From contig NZ_MINN01000074.1 in NCBI RefSeq assembly GCF_001877785.1, positions 973,742 to 1,037,741 of the forward strand: a DNA stretch of 64,000 bases, in the 5' to 3' direction. The notes beneath the pieces were generated by a model that was not told the origin of the DNA, made no database searches, and saw only the letters and a list, made by a program, of their open reading frames with translations. A program made the translations under genes and the position numbers. Source of the DNA: Rossellomorea aquimaris (lineage in GTDB: Bacteria > Bacillota > Bacilli > Bacillales > Bacillaceae_B). Shown one piece after another: positions 51,331 through 59,630 of this stretch (its first letter is position 1; each line of letters begins with the position of its first letter).

Positions 51331-52080
51331 TTACATCATGATTCCGCCGTCTACATGAAGGACGGTCCCATTCACATAATCACTGTCATCGGATGCCAAA
51401 TATAAATAAGCTTTTGCGATATCTTCAGGCTTGCCAAGCCTCCCGAGCGGTATCATCGATTTCATTCCTTCAATCACTTTCTCAGGGACGCTAGCAACCA
51501 TGCCGGTTTCAGTGAATCCCGGTGCCACCGCATTGACATTGATTCCTTTCTTGCCCAGCTCCTTTGCCCACGTTTTAGTCATTCCTACCACAGCTGCTTT
51601 TGCTGCAGCATAATTTGTCTGTCCAACATTACCATATACTCCGCTTACCGAAGAAGTATTGATGATTTTTCCCTTTCCGTTTTCCACCAGGTGGGGAAGG
51701 ACGGCCTGCGTACAGTTGAACACACCGGTCAAATTGACATCGATCACTTTTTGAAAGTTTTCCTCGGATAGTTTATGAAGCATACCGTCCCTGGTGATAC
51801 CTGCATTATTGATGAGTATATCTATCTTTCCGAAATGTTCTTTGGCAGCTGAAACGAAACTGTCCACAGATTGACGGTCCGCTACATCCCCTTGGAAGAA
51901 TACCGCCTTTCCAGCACCAGCCTCATTCAACGTTCGTTCTTTATCTCTTCCTGTTTCTTCATCAAAATCTACGAAAGCAACATGACAGCCTTCTTTTATG
52001 AAGACTTCAGCTGCCGCATATCCGATTCCATTCGCTGCCCCCGTGATGAGAGCCACTTTCCCCTTTAATCTCATTGACAT
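51331..52080 (-). CDS. Acetoacetyl-CoA / 3-oxoacyl reductase (SDR)
   Basis: The 249-residue SDR has NADP loop TGAANGIGYAA, NNAGITRDGMLHKLSEE, Ser in INTSSVSGVYG, and YAAAKAAVVGMTK. NAGITRD is typical of FabG and PhaB reductases. Given the thiolase just downstream, acetoacetyl-CoA is a likely substrate; FabG activity in fatty-acid synthesis is the alternative. Two ATGs compete: 52080 (4 nt from GGAGG) and 52074 (10 nt). Confidence 0.88.
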   Translation of the reverse strand: MSMRLKGKVALITGAANGIGYAAAEVFIKEGCHVAFVDFDEETGRDKERTLNEAGAGKAVFFQGDVADRQSVDSFVSAAKEHFGKIDILINNAGITRDGMLHKLSEENFQKVIDVNLTGVFNCTQAVLPHLVENGKGKIINTSSVSGVYGNVGQTNYAAAKAAVVGMTKTWAKELGKKGINVNAVAPGFTETGMVASVPEKVIEGMKSMIPLGRLGKPEDIAKAYLYLASDDSDYVNGTVLHVDGGIMM

Positions 52081-52158
52081 ATCCCCTCCTGCTTCCTATT
52101 ACGTTTCGACAACATTTGGCAGAAGTCCTGCTTCACCTGCAAATCGTCTGTTTAAAGC

Positions 52159-52198
52159 AAAAAAAAGAATTCTGTTCATCTACCTGAACAAAATTCTT
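52159..52198 (-). terminator. Terminator after the signal peptidase gene
   Basis: On the minus strand AGAATTTTGTTCA and TGAACAGAATTCT form a 13-bp stem with one wobble and a 6-nt loop, followed by TTTTTTTT. Confidence 0.92.
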
Positions 52199-52206
52199 CC
52201 TGTTTA

Positions 52207-52767
52207 TCAGTTCTTGAATTGCATATCCCATTCATCGAGCGGCCAGTATCTGAGGTCGACTTTCCCGACAACCTGCTCCTGGTCGACGAACCCGAAGTAT
52301 CTGCTGTCCATGCTGCCCCTGCGGTTGTCGCCGAGAACGAATACTTTCCCCTCAGGTACCGTCTTTTCACCGGTGATTTCTTCAAGGGTGAAATCTCCTG
52401 TCAGTTTGTTTCCGGCGTATTCCTCCTTGAATTTATCAAGGTAAGGCTCCGGATAATATTCTCCGTTGACATATAACTTATCGTTTTTATATTCCACTTT
52501 ATCACCAGGCAGGCCGATGATTCTCTTTACGTAATCTTCTTTTTCATTTGCATGGAAGACCACTACATCGAAACGCTTCAGATCACCCAGCTGGTAGCCG
52601 ATTTTGTTGACGACAAGCTTATTCCCATCTTCCAATGTGGGCATCATCGATTCGCCTTCCACCACATAATTCGAGAAAAGAAAAGTTCGAATGACGATAA
52701 AAATAATTAATCCTATTCCCAGGGCTTTGATCCATTCAAGACCTTCTCTTTTTACCTCTTCTCTCAA
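52207..52767 (-). CDS. sipV: Type I signal peptidase
   Basis: The 186-residue membrane peptidase has one N-terminal helix (WIKALGIGLIIFIVIRTFLF), the catalytic Ser40 in VVEGESMMPTL, Lys81 in VKRIIGLPGDKVEY, and the conserved box VFVLGDNRRGSMDSRYFG. It removes signal peptides from secreted proteins at the outer membrane face. Its ATG overlaps the TVP38 gene by 4 nt, matching the B. subtilis yhjE-sipV pair; the specific Sip letter is inferred from that. Confidence 0.92.
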   Translation of the reverse strand: MREEVKREGLEWIKALGIGLIIFIVIRTFLFSNYVVEGESMMPTLEDGNKLVVNKIGYQLGDLKRFDVVVFHANEKEDYVKRIIGLPGDKVEYKNDKLYVNGEYYPEPYLDKFKEEYAGNKLTGDFTLEEITGEKTVPEGKVFVLGDNRRGSMDSRYFGFVDQEQVVGKVDLRYWPLDEWDMQFKN

Positions 52768-53405
52768 TTTGATTCCTCCTGCTTTTTCCGTTCAATCCTT
52801 TGATCGATCTCGAGCTTTTTATTTAAACGAATTTCAATTTGTTTTCCAACCAGCCACAATACAAAAATGACGACACCTACTATCACTGTTCGCACAGGCT
52901 GTTTCACTAATGATATGATATCATACCCGATGAAACTTATGGTAAAGATCATCACCATTTTCCCCGTCAGGACAGCAAGCATATATTGAGCGATGCTGAT
53001 GCTGGATAATCCCGCAACAACGTTTACGAGCGCTGAAGGAGTAAATGGGAAACAGAGGAGCAGGAACAATGGTCCAAAGCCATGTTTGTCCACCCAGCGG
53101 GTCAGCCTCTTCACTTGACGGTTATTCCGCAGAAACCTGAATACCTTTGTTTCTCCATATCTTTTCACCAATAAAAATACCATCAATGCCCCGGCAGCCG
53201 CACCGATCCAGGAAAAAAGAAACCCAAACCATAAACCGAAAGCATTGGCATTCGCCATCACAAACACAACCAGCGGCAGGAAAGGAAGGAAGGCCTCAAG
53301 CATCGGCAGCATGATGCCTGCAAAAGGACCGAGGGCTTTATATTGCTGAATCATTTCCATTATATTTTCGAGGGTAAACCACTCTTTAATTGCATTAATA
53401 TCCAT
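52764..53405 (-). CDS. yhjE: TVP38/TMEM64 family membrane protein
   Basis: The 213-residue protein has five to six hydrophobic helices and the SNARE-associated (VTT) domain: LEAFLPFLPLVVFVMANANAF, WIGAAAGALMVFLLVKRYG, and FLLLCFPFTPSALVNVVAGLS. Family members are thought to move lipids or help membrane homeostasis. Orthologous to B. subtilis YhjE by sequence and by overlap with the signal peptidase gene. It is first of the pair. Confidence 0.87.
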   Translation of the reverse strand: MDINAIKEWFTLENIMEMIQQYKALGPFAGIMLPMLEAFLPFLPLVVFVMANANAFGLWFGFLFSWIGAAAGALMVFLLVKRYGETKVFRFLRNNRQVKRLTRWVDKHGFGPLFLLLCFPFTPSALVNVVAGLSSISIAQYMLAVLTGKMVMIFTISFIGYDIISLVKQPVRTVIVGVVIFVLWLVGKQIEIRLNKKLEIDQRIERKKQEESN

Positions 53406-53631
53406 AGTATATGTTTCCCCTTATACAACGATGAACGATTCTCATTCGTTATTCACATTAGCTTGCTCACTTTATCATATCATACCACTTTGAGAATTCC
53501 ATACTCTTGTATTTAAACCTTTGCCTAAAGAAAGGAAATTTAAACAGCCAGCCCCATAATCAGAATTAAATTATTGCGCAGGCAGCTGAATAATGTTCCC
53601 CATTCTCCCGGCACCAGTATTTAAAGTTATA

Positions 53632-53656
53632 AAAAAGACCGCCATATTGGCGGTCC
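53632..53656 (-). terminator. Terminator after the S9 peptidase gene
   Basis: On the minus strand GACCGCC-AATAT-GGCGGTC forms a 7-bp GC-rich stem with T-run TTTTTTATAA. The rest of the 53406-53660 gap shows nothing I recognise. Confidence 0.9.
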
Positions 53657-53660
53657 ACCC

Positions 53661-55631
53661 TTATAGATATTCTTCGAACCAATCGAGGATTTCCTGAAGC
53701 CTTGCTTCCCTCAAAGAAGGTTTCCCGGTCCGGGATAGATTGTGATTCGATTCTGGGAACCGTACAAACCTTGACTGTTTCCCGTCCCTCTTTAAGGCTA
53801 TGTACAATTGTTCTGCCTGTTCGATCGGGCAGCGGTAATCTTTTTCGCTGTGAAGGATCAATAGCGGTGTCTGGATGTTCTTCACATACGCAAGGGGTGA
53901 ATGCTTCCATAACGTCTCGATATCATGCAGCTCACATTTCATCTGCCATTCCGAGAAATAATATCCGATATCGCTCACCCCATAAAAACTGATCCAGTTA
54001 CTGATCGACCTCTGGGTAACGGCAGCTTTAAACCTGTCAGAATGGGAAATGATCCAGTTGGTCATAAACCCGCCATAACTCCCCCCGGTGATTCCCAGCC
54101 TGGACTCGTCAATCCACTTATTTCCGTCGAGCACATAGTCCACTGCATCCATGATATCCCGGTAGTCTCCTCCGCCATAGTCCCCCCGCACTGCATCGAC
54201 AAAGGCCTGTCCATACCCATGGCTCCCCCGCGGATTCATGTAGAGAACCCCGTAACCTTCACCCGCAAGAAGCTGCATTTCTTGAAAGAATGTATTGCCA
54301 TACATGGTATGGGGACCGCCATGAATTTCTACGATCAAAGGATATTTCTTTCCTTCAATGAAGTCTACAGGCTTCATGATCCACCCTTGAAGGGGCACAC
54401 CATCCCTGCCGTCAACCATGAACATCTCCGGGGTAGAAACCTGTCTGTCATTCAGCCATCCGCCGTTCACATCCGTCATTTTCTCAATCTTTCCGGTAGG
54501 CACATGGAGCGTATAAAGCTCACCCGGTTCTTCAGGTTTACTCATCGCAAGTACCGCCCGCTGTCCTTCCGAGTGAAAGTCGAAACCATAAATATGCTGC
54601 TCTTCTTCAAACAGGGCGGGATAAACCGCGCCCTCTATGTGAGCATAATAGAGGATGGTATTGCCGCGGTCGGATGCGATGAAATAAAGGCTTTCATTAT
54701 CCTTAGACCAGACGATCCCCGACTGCGAAGCCCCTTGTATGCTGTCACTGTTGAGATAGTCGCCCGCCGGGAGATCCATTGCTTCAATAAGCGGCATGGA
54801 GATGCCCGATTTCATGTTGTACAGATAAATCTTATTTTGGGTGGCATTTTCATATTCCCGGTTATGCCCTATATAAGCCAAATAGCTGCCGTCATATGAA
54901 AAGCTTGCACCTCCATAGTACCCCTGTTCTTCCGACACTCTTTTGGATTCCATCTTTTCCATATCGAATAAGTAGAGTGCTGAGGTGAAAGAAAAATCCT
55001 TATTTTCTTCAAAGTCTGCAGAATAGGCGATATGGCTTCCATGCCAGGCATGCAGTGCATAATCATGTTCATCATCGGTCAGCCTTTTCATCTCTTTTTG
55101 TTCCAGGTCGATCGACACAAGCTGGGCATAACGTCCATCATGAAATCCCCGGTCATCGGATTTATATTTCATGGAGGAAGCAACAAAAGGCTTGATTTTA
55201 TCTTCTTTTTCCTCATTGTTATCATGAAGCGATTCGCCTTTTTCCAAACGGATCACGCATACGACTTTCGTTCCGCACGGGGACCAGACAGGATTTGAAA
55301 TTCCCCTTGGTGTATTCGTCACCTGCTCCGCCTCCCCGCCATCCCGGTTCATCACATAAAGCTGGGAACTGCCGGACCGATTGGATATAAACGCAATGCG
55401 GCCGCCATCCGGCGACCATCTTGGTGAAGACACCTTCTCCTCCCCAAACGTCCATTGAGCCGTTTTACCCGTGCGTGTGTCAAGACAGAATAAATAAGAG
55501 AGATAATCATCCTTCTCTTCATCCATGACGGTCTGCACATAAACCACCGCATCACCATCCGGCGAAAACCGCGGATCCGAAAGAGCTTTTATCTGGTATA
55601 GATCTTTTATGTTGATTGCATTGGGATTCAT
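53661..55631 (-). CDS. S9 family acylaminoacyl-peptidase-like protein
   Basis: The 656-residue protein starts at ATG 55631, with AAAAGGAG 10 nt upstream. The N-terminal 380 residues form a WD/TolB-like beta-propeller (repeats such as DPRFSPDGDAVVYVQ and SPRWSPDGGRIAFIS). The C-terminal alpha/beta-hydrolase domain has GGSYGGFMTNWI (Ser), LHSEKDYRCPIEQ (Asp) and FPESNHNLSRTG (His). It should cleave short peptides in the cytoplasm; no signal peptide. Close to YuxL of B. subtilis. Confidence 0.9.
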   Translation of the reverse strand: MNPNAINIKDLYQIKALSDPRFSPDGDAVVYVQTVMDEEKDDYLSYLFCLDTRTGKTAQWTFGEEKVSSPRWSPDGGRIAFISNRSGSSQLYVMNRDGGEAEQVTNTPRGISNPVWSPCGTKVVCVIRLEKGESLHDNNEEKEDKIKPFVASSMKYKSDDRGFHDGRYAQLVSIDLEQKEMKRLTDDEHDYALHAWHGSHIAYSADFEENKDFSFTSALYLFDMEKMESKRVSEEQGYYGGASFSYDGSYLAYIGHNREYENATQNKIYLYNMKSGISMPLIEAMDLPAGDYLNSDSIQGASQSGIVWSKDNESLYFIASDRGNTILYYAHIEGAVYPALFEEEQHIYGFDFHSEGQRAVLAMSKPEEPGELYTLHVPTGKIEKMTDVNGGWLNDRQVSTPEMFMVDGRDGVPLQGWIMKPVDFIEGKKYPLIVEIHGGPHTMYGNTFFQEMQLLAGEGYGVLYMNPRGSHGYGQAFVDAVRGDYGGGDYRDIMDAVDYVLDGNKWIDESRLGITGGSYGGFMTNWIISHSDRFKAAVTQRSISNWISFYGVSDIGYYFSEWQMKCELHDIETLWKHSPLAYVKNIQTPLLILHSEKDYRCPIEQAEQLYIALKRDGKQSRFVRFPESNHNLSRTGKPSLREARLQEILDWFEEYL

Positions 55632-55867
55632 TAATATCCGGCTCCTTTTCTTTTTTCCTGAATATATTAGTTCGACAGCTAATGTTGATTTCCTTTCTCT
55701 CATTGAAATCGGGCTTCGTCATTAGACGGATAGGAAAGGCCCTTCTCCTTCATACTAACAACAAATCCCCGATTCTCCATTTTTCGCTATTGAAAGTGAA
55801 TCCATTTCAATTTAAAATAGAAACACGAACATAAGTTCGATAACTGAATGAAAAGAGGTCTTTTCAT

Positions 55868-56272
55868 ATGACACGGATCCCGGAGAATGACCGAAACATT
55901 TTAGAGCAGGCCATTTACCTGCCAATGGTACTGACAATATTGAATCGAGATTTGCAAATCGTAGATAAAAGCCCTTTTAAACTCAAACGTCCTTATCTGG
56001 AACTGATCGAGGAAACCATGAAAGTCATCCAGGGCGAACTTGCCTATGTAAAAAAGTATATGAGGGTAAATAAGATGAAGGTGGAAAGGCTCCAATCGGA
56101 CGATGCATTCACGATGTATATGTTTATATATAAAGGATACGAGGAGCATCACAACTACTTTAATCCCCGGCTCCGGAACAGAGTGGAAGATTTAATGCGC
56201 CATTATTTATTCCGCCGGTTTCTCGAAACGAAATCCCCGTTGGAAAAACCGGAGAGCCCCCGCCAGGCCTGA
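55868..56272 (+). CDS. yhjD: YhjD-like protein of unknown function
   Basis: The 134-residue protein is soluble, helical and basic: RIPENDRNILEQAIYLPMVL, QIVDKSPFKLKRPYLELIEE and MYMFIYKGYEEHHNYFNPRL. Its position between yhjE-sipV and comK agrees with B. subtilis yhjD, and the sequence is consistent from memory. Function unknown. Ribosome site GAAAAGAGG; convergent with comK over a shared hairpin. Confidence 0.65.
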   Translation: MTRIPENDRNILEQAIYLPMVLTILNRDLQIVDKSPFKLKRPYLELIEETMKVIQGELAYVKKYMRVNKMKVERLQSDDAFTMYMFIYKGYEEHHNYFNPRLRNRVEDLMRHYLFRRFLETKSPLEKPESPRQA

Positions 56273-56278
56273 CTTCCA

Positions 56279-56330
56279 AACAAATGAAAAAAGCGTGATT
56301 AAAGGCTTCTCACGCATTTGTTTTATTTTT
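56279..56330. terminator. Bidirectional terminator yhjD / comK
   Basis: AACAAATG and GCGTGA on the left pair with TCACGC and ATTTGTT on the right around an internal A-rich bulge; TTTTATTTTT follows on the plus strand. It overlaps the comK stop. Confidence 0.7.
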
Positions 56331-56843
56331 CAGGTAGAATGATTTCATCGTGTATTTACTTTCCATCTCTGAAACCCGCTGGGAATAGGCTATTCGAAGG
56401 CTGGAAGTACGAAGCATTTGATTTTCAAATGAGCTGTATGAAATGGGTACCAGGTGGGATTCCCGATTTTGAAAGGTCACGGAGGTTTGACCGTTCTCGG
56501 CAGCAGCATAACTCGTTACATGGGAATGGGATATCCACATACATTCACTTTTCACAGGAGAAACAGTCGGGAATAAAAACATCGACATATGAGGGTTTAA
56601 CATGATTGGGGCCTTATATGAAATACCGATCAGCTCTTTCGTCCCATCCTTCCTTCCTTGGTACGAAGAACCGAAGAATTCACAGCTTTTCTTCAAAATG
56701 TCCATCGGTTTAAACGGAGAAAGTATGACATCCCCCATTTCAATGATTTCAGTAAATGTCTTGGCACCATATTCTACAGGCTTTAACATCAATGTATGAG
56801 GATTCACTTCATATTCTTCCAAAATTCGCGATTTACCCTTCAT
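56310..56843 (-). CDS. comK: ComK, competence transcription factor (short C terminus)
   Basis: The 177-residue protein starts at ATG 56843 after AAAAGGAGGAG. ComK blocks are clear: LEEYEVNPHTLML, CEFFGSSYQGRKDGTKE, KAPIMLNPHMSMFLFPT, CMWISHSHV and PISYSSFENQMLRTSSLR. ComK activates DNA-uptake and recombination genes. It is about 15 residues shorter than B. subtilis ComK, and the C-terminal segment used there for MecA/ClpC control is replaced by a short KSFYLKNKTNA end. It is divergent from the IDEAL-domain gene yhzC, as in B. subtilis. Confidence 0.92.
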   Translation of the reverse strand: MKGKSRILEEYEVNPHTLMLKPVEYGAKTFTEIIEMGDVILSPFKPMDILKKSCEFFGSSYQGRKDGTKELIGISYKAPIMLNPHMSMFLFPTVSPVKSECMWISHSHVTSYAAAENGQTSVTFQNRESHLVPISYSSFENQMLRTSSLRIAYSQRVSEMESKYTMKSFYLKNKTNA

Positions 56844-56916
56844 ATTCTCTCCTCCTTTTACATATTTCTCCAAAATAATACCACAAATACCGACAAGTGT
56901 CTCCATTATTTTTAAA

Positions 56917-56973
56917 AAATTCTGATATTATTCCGCCGAGCCTGGTCCTCCCGATAAAAATTATCAGAATATT
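56917..56973. promoter_or_regulatory. Inverted repeat between comK and yhzC
   Basis: ATTCTGATA (56919-56927) and TATCAGAAT (56962-56970) are perfect inverted copies, 43 bp centre to centre, flanked by A/T runs. The pair lies upstream of both divergent genes, so it may bind a dimeric regulator such as ComK, although no exact AAAA-N5-TTTT box was found. Confidence 0.4.
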
Positions 56974-56984
56974 TAATATTTTGG

Positions 56985-57013
56985 TTGAATTTTTGTCTCT
57001 CCTTCCATATACT
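56985..57013 (+). promoter_or_regulatory. Sigma-A promoter of yhzC
   Basis: TTGAAT (56985-56990), a 17-bp spacer and TATACT (57008-57013) lie 28 bp before the TTG start. Confidence 0.65.
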
Positions 57014-57040
57014 AATAAAAAGAATTCAGAGGTGGTCGTA

Positions 57041-57280
57041 TTGGAAAATAAAAAGTCCTATACAGAAATGATGAAAGCTTCTGCGATGACCCGGAAACGA
57101 AATGGCGAGAAAAATGTCATGGAAATCTACATTGATATGCTCCTGAACGAAATCATCCTCACGTCCCAAAAGACGAAGCTCTTAGAAGACATCGATGCAG
57201 CCCTGGATCATAGAAATGAATCGTTATTTTTAAAACTCACCGAAGAATTAAAGGAAATCAACGTCCGATACGGCTCATAA
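57041..57280 (+). CDS. yhzC: IDEAL-domain protein, YhzC-like
   Basis: The 79-residue protein starts at TTG 57041, with GAGGTGG 7 nt upstream. The C-terminal IDEAL domain is seen as IYIDMLLNEIILTSQKTKLL and EDIDAALDHRNESLFLKLTEELK. YhzC lies next to comK in B. subtilis. Function unknown; IDEAL domains are short helical modules found also on ClpC-interacting and regulatory proteins. Followed at once by a strong terminator. Confidence 0.85.
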   Translation: MENKKSYTEMMKASAMTRKRNGEKNVMEIYIDMLLNEIILTSQKTKLLEDIDAALDHRNESLFLKLTEELKEINVRYGS

Positions 57281-57319
57281 GGAAAGGCCGGCTCTCATAA
57301 CGAGCCGGCCTTCCTTTTT
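57281..57319 (+). terminator. Terminator after yhzC
   Basis: GGAAAGGCCGGCTC and GAGCCGGCCTTCC form a 12-13-bp GC-rich stem with a 7-nt loop, followed by TTTTTG. Confidence 0.92.
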
Positions 57320-57388
57320 GTGTCCGGGGAATGACTTTGTGCATATAAGTGAAAGCTAAACGCAAAACCGTTAATTGGAGAGAGCGCC

Positions 57389-58051
57389 ATGATTCTCATC
57401 AAGATTCTTATCCTGTATTTAGTCACCATCGCCGCCATGAGGCTCATGGGGAAATCGACCATTGTCCAGATGACGCCCTATGATCTCGTCGCCATCATCA
57501 TTGTTGGAACAATTGCTTCAGAGCCGTTGATCAGTACAGAGTTCTGGCCGAGCATCACCGCACTGGTCATATTGGTGGCCCTTCATGTCCTTTTTTCACA
57601 TCTTACGTTATGGCAATGGGGAAACAAATTCTTCCTGGGTGAGCCTACACTCCTGATTAAAAACGGCGAAATCCTCGAAGACAATCTGGAAAAATCAAAG
57701 ATTTCCCTTATCCAACTTGCTTCCATCCTGAGGGCAAACGGCTATCCGAAAATCTCCGACGTGGATTATGCCATGCTGGAACCGATAGGGGAAGTCAGCG
57801 TCATCCCAAAAGTCGAAAACACACCTGTCACGGTTCAGCACCTGAATTTAAAGGTTGATGACGAAGGACTCCCCATCTCCGTCATAGTCGATGGAAAAAT
57901 CCAAAAACGCAACTTGCACCTGCTCGGGAAAAACAGGGATTGGCTGATGGCTCAATTAACTGAGGAAGGTCTCCATCCTAAAGACGTCATCTATGCGTAT
58001 ATGACAGAGAAGAAGAAAAATCTCGTCATCAGTAAAAGGGAAAAAGCCTAG
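57389..58051 (+). CDS. DUF421 family membrane protein (YetF-like)
   Basis: The 220-residue protein has three N-terminal hydrophobic helices (residues 1-75, with RLMGKSTIVQMTPYDLVAII) and a cytoplasmic DUF421 domain (NGEILEDNLEKSKISLIQL, ASILRANGYPKISDVDYAML, EPIGEVSVIPK). This is the YetF/YrbG/YkjA layout; some members bind phosphate or support spore heat or germination traits. Function here unknown. Ribosome site TTGGAGAGAGCGCC. It is convergent with the M48 protease gene. Confidence 0.85.
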   Translation: MILIKILILYLVTIAAMRLMGKSTIVQMTPYDLVAIIIVGTIASEPLISTEFWPSITALVILVALHVLFSHLTLWQWGNKFFLGEPTLLIKNGEILEDNLEKSKISLIQLASILRANGYPKISDVDYAMLEPIGEVSVIPKVENTPVTVQHLNLKVDDEGLPISVIVDGKIQKRNLHLLGKNRDWLMAQLTEEGLHPKDVIYAYMTEKKKNLVISKREKA

Positions 58052-58070
58052 TCAATTGACCAGGCTTTTT
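58041..58070. terminator. Bidirectional terminator DUF421 gene / M48 protease gene
   Basis: AAAAAGCCTAGTCAATTGACCAGGCTTTTT is a palindrome with one mismatch; the left arm lies in the last codons of the DUF421 gene. Confidence 0.85.
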
Positions 58071-58072
58071 CC

Positions 58073-59341
58073 TTATTCCTTCTCTTCTTTTTCATACTGC
58101 TCCAGCATGATTAGACGCTCCATCATCGTCGGGTGCCCGTATCGGAAGATTTTCACCAGGAGCGGCGGATTCACCTGCGAAAGGCCGACCTTGGAAAGCT
58201 TCTGAAACGAAGTAATGGCAGCCTGTTTATCCTCTGTCATCTCGATTGCGTACCGATCCGCCCGTGTTTCCTGGTAACGGGAAATCCAATTCGAAAATGG
58301 ACTGACTGCAAACATCAGCATGCTTGTGATCAGGAGGAATAATGGCAGTGAACTGAGACTGGATACATTCGAAACCTTGATATCGTCCTTATAATTCGCC
58401 ACGATCCCCCTCATCAGCTTCGATGCCAGGAACAAGCCGAAGAATGAAAGGACTAAATATATCGCAATCCCAATATAGATATGCTTTTCTACATAGTGAG
58501 CCATTTCATGGGCCATAACAAACAGAATTTCTTTATCTGTCAGCTGCTTGAGTGTCGTATCCCAAAGAACGATCCGGGAATTCGACCCCACCCCATTTAC
58601 ATAGGCATTGAGCGAATTGGTCTTTTCGGACATATCCACCTCGAACACATGATCAGCAGGGATTTCCGCTTTATCCGCAAGCGTAAGGATCTTTTGTTCA
58701 AGAGCTTTATCCTTAAGGGGATAGAAATCATTATACAAAGGATCGATCACAACCGGCTGGATGAACATCATGAAAATCGTAAAAGGAACGGACAAAGCCC
58801 ATGCCGCCAGCCACCATCGGTTCTTAAATTTCTTCATAAGGCCATACAGGACAGAGACAATGATGAACATGATCAAATAGTTCACCCAAAAATCCGTCAA
58901 TTCATCCTTCATCCACATCGAAAAATTCTGTGTGGAAATATTATAGGTCCTTGAAATTTTATAAGAGATGAACTGCAAAGGGAAAATGGCAATGAATGAA
59001 GCAAGCGACAACCAGAACAAGTATACCGCCGTCTGGATGAAGCGGTTTTTCGCCGTGCCCCTCGCCCATTTTTCAAACCCTCTCGATACACCCAAAATCA
59101 GGATCAGGAAATAAAACAACCATTCATAAGGCGTCGACAGGAAAAACAGCAGATTCTTGAACTTCGAAAATTCCTCACTCAGCATGATCTGCCTGGCATT
59201 CATGAATGTGGCAGGATCTGCACTGCTCCCTTTAAAGCTGCCGGGCAGCGAGGAGTCCGCCAGAATAAACAAATACACATATAAAAATAATCCCAGCAGC
59301 AAATAACCAAGCACCGCCCGGAAAGCCCACTTTCTTACCAA
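58073..59341 (-). CDS. yhfN: M48 metalloprotease, CAAX-protease type (YhfN-like)
   Basis: The 422-residue membrane zinc peptidase has FVMAHEMAHYVEKH (HExxH) and the downstream Glu in SRYQETRADRYAIEM, plus seven or so hydrophobic helices and an N-terminal CAAX/Ste24 region (TYNISTQNFSMWMKDE). Typical Ste24 segment EVDMSEKTNSLNAYVNG is present. It degrades or trims membrane proteins; substrate unknown. Orthologous to B. subtilis YhfN by length and sequence. Confidence 0.9.
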   Translation of the reverse strand: MVRKWAFRAVLGYLLLGLFLYVYLFILADSSLPGSFKGSSADPATFMNARQIMLSEEFSKFKNLLFFLSTPYEWLFYFLILILGVSRGFEKWARGTAKNRFIQTAVYLFWLSLASFIAIFPLQFISYKISRTYNISTQNFSMWMKDELTDFWVNYLIMFIIVSVLYGLMKKFKNRWWLAAWALSVPFTIFMMFIQPVVIDPLYNDFYPLKDKALEQKILTLADKAEIPADHVFEVDMSEKTNSLNAYVNGVGSNSRIVLWDTTLKQLTDKEILFVMAHEMAHYVEKHIYIGIAIYLVLSFFGLFLASKLMRGIVANYKDDIKVSNVSSLSSLPLFLLITSMLMFAVSPFSNWISRYQETRADRYAIEMTEDKQAAITSFQKLSKVGLSQVNPPLLVKIFRYGHPTMMERLIMLEQYEKEEKE

Positions 59342-59399
59342 ATTACCTTCCTCCCTTCCTTCCTCTCTTACTATATGTAATATCTTGTCCTTTTAAATA

Positions 59400-59595
59400 G
59401 AACAAGAAAAGTGGAAGGGCTTTGGTCAGAGGCGGGTGGCATAAGACGAACCGGACATGAAGGGGGGGCTTTGCCTTCTTGGCCGGTTTGGCTTATGACA
59501 TGTGCCTCTAAGCCCTGCAGCTGGACAATAGAAAAGTGGAGGCGGCTCGTTTAGAGGCGACAAGCATAAGGTCCAGCCGGCCACGGAATATTCAA
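59400..59595. repeat. Dispersed repeat, about one and a half copies
   Basis: GTGGAAGGGCTTTGGTCAGAGG...CATAAGACGAACCGG is followed by its inverted arm CCGGTTTGGCTTATG and by GACATGTGCCTCTAAGC...AGCTGGACA. Then AAAAGTGGAGGCGGCTCG...AGCATAAGGTCCAGCCGGCC starts a second, shorter copy. Closely related sequence is at 25573-25735. Non-coding. Confidence 0.65.
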
Positions 59596-59599
59596 ACAA

Positions 59600-59628
59600 A
59601 AAAGCCACGGAAAACACGTGACTTTCTT
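59600..59628 (-). terminator. Terminator after azlD
   Basis: On the minus strand AGTCACG-TGTTTTC-CGTGGCT forms a 7-bp stem (one wobble) with T-run TTTTTTG. Confidence 0.8.
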
Positions 59629-59630
59629 CC

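Noticed and set aside
53925..54899. 324-codon open frame on the plus strand inside the S9 peptidase gene
   Set aside because: Antisense to a well-conserved peptidase with all catalytic residues; no ribosome site and His/Pro/Ile-rich shadow composition.
56844..57040. ComK boxes (AAAA-N5-TTTT) upstream of comK
   Set aside because: A/T runs are abundant, but no exact pair of boxes with the proper spacing was found.
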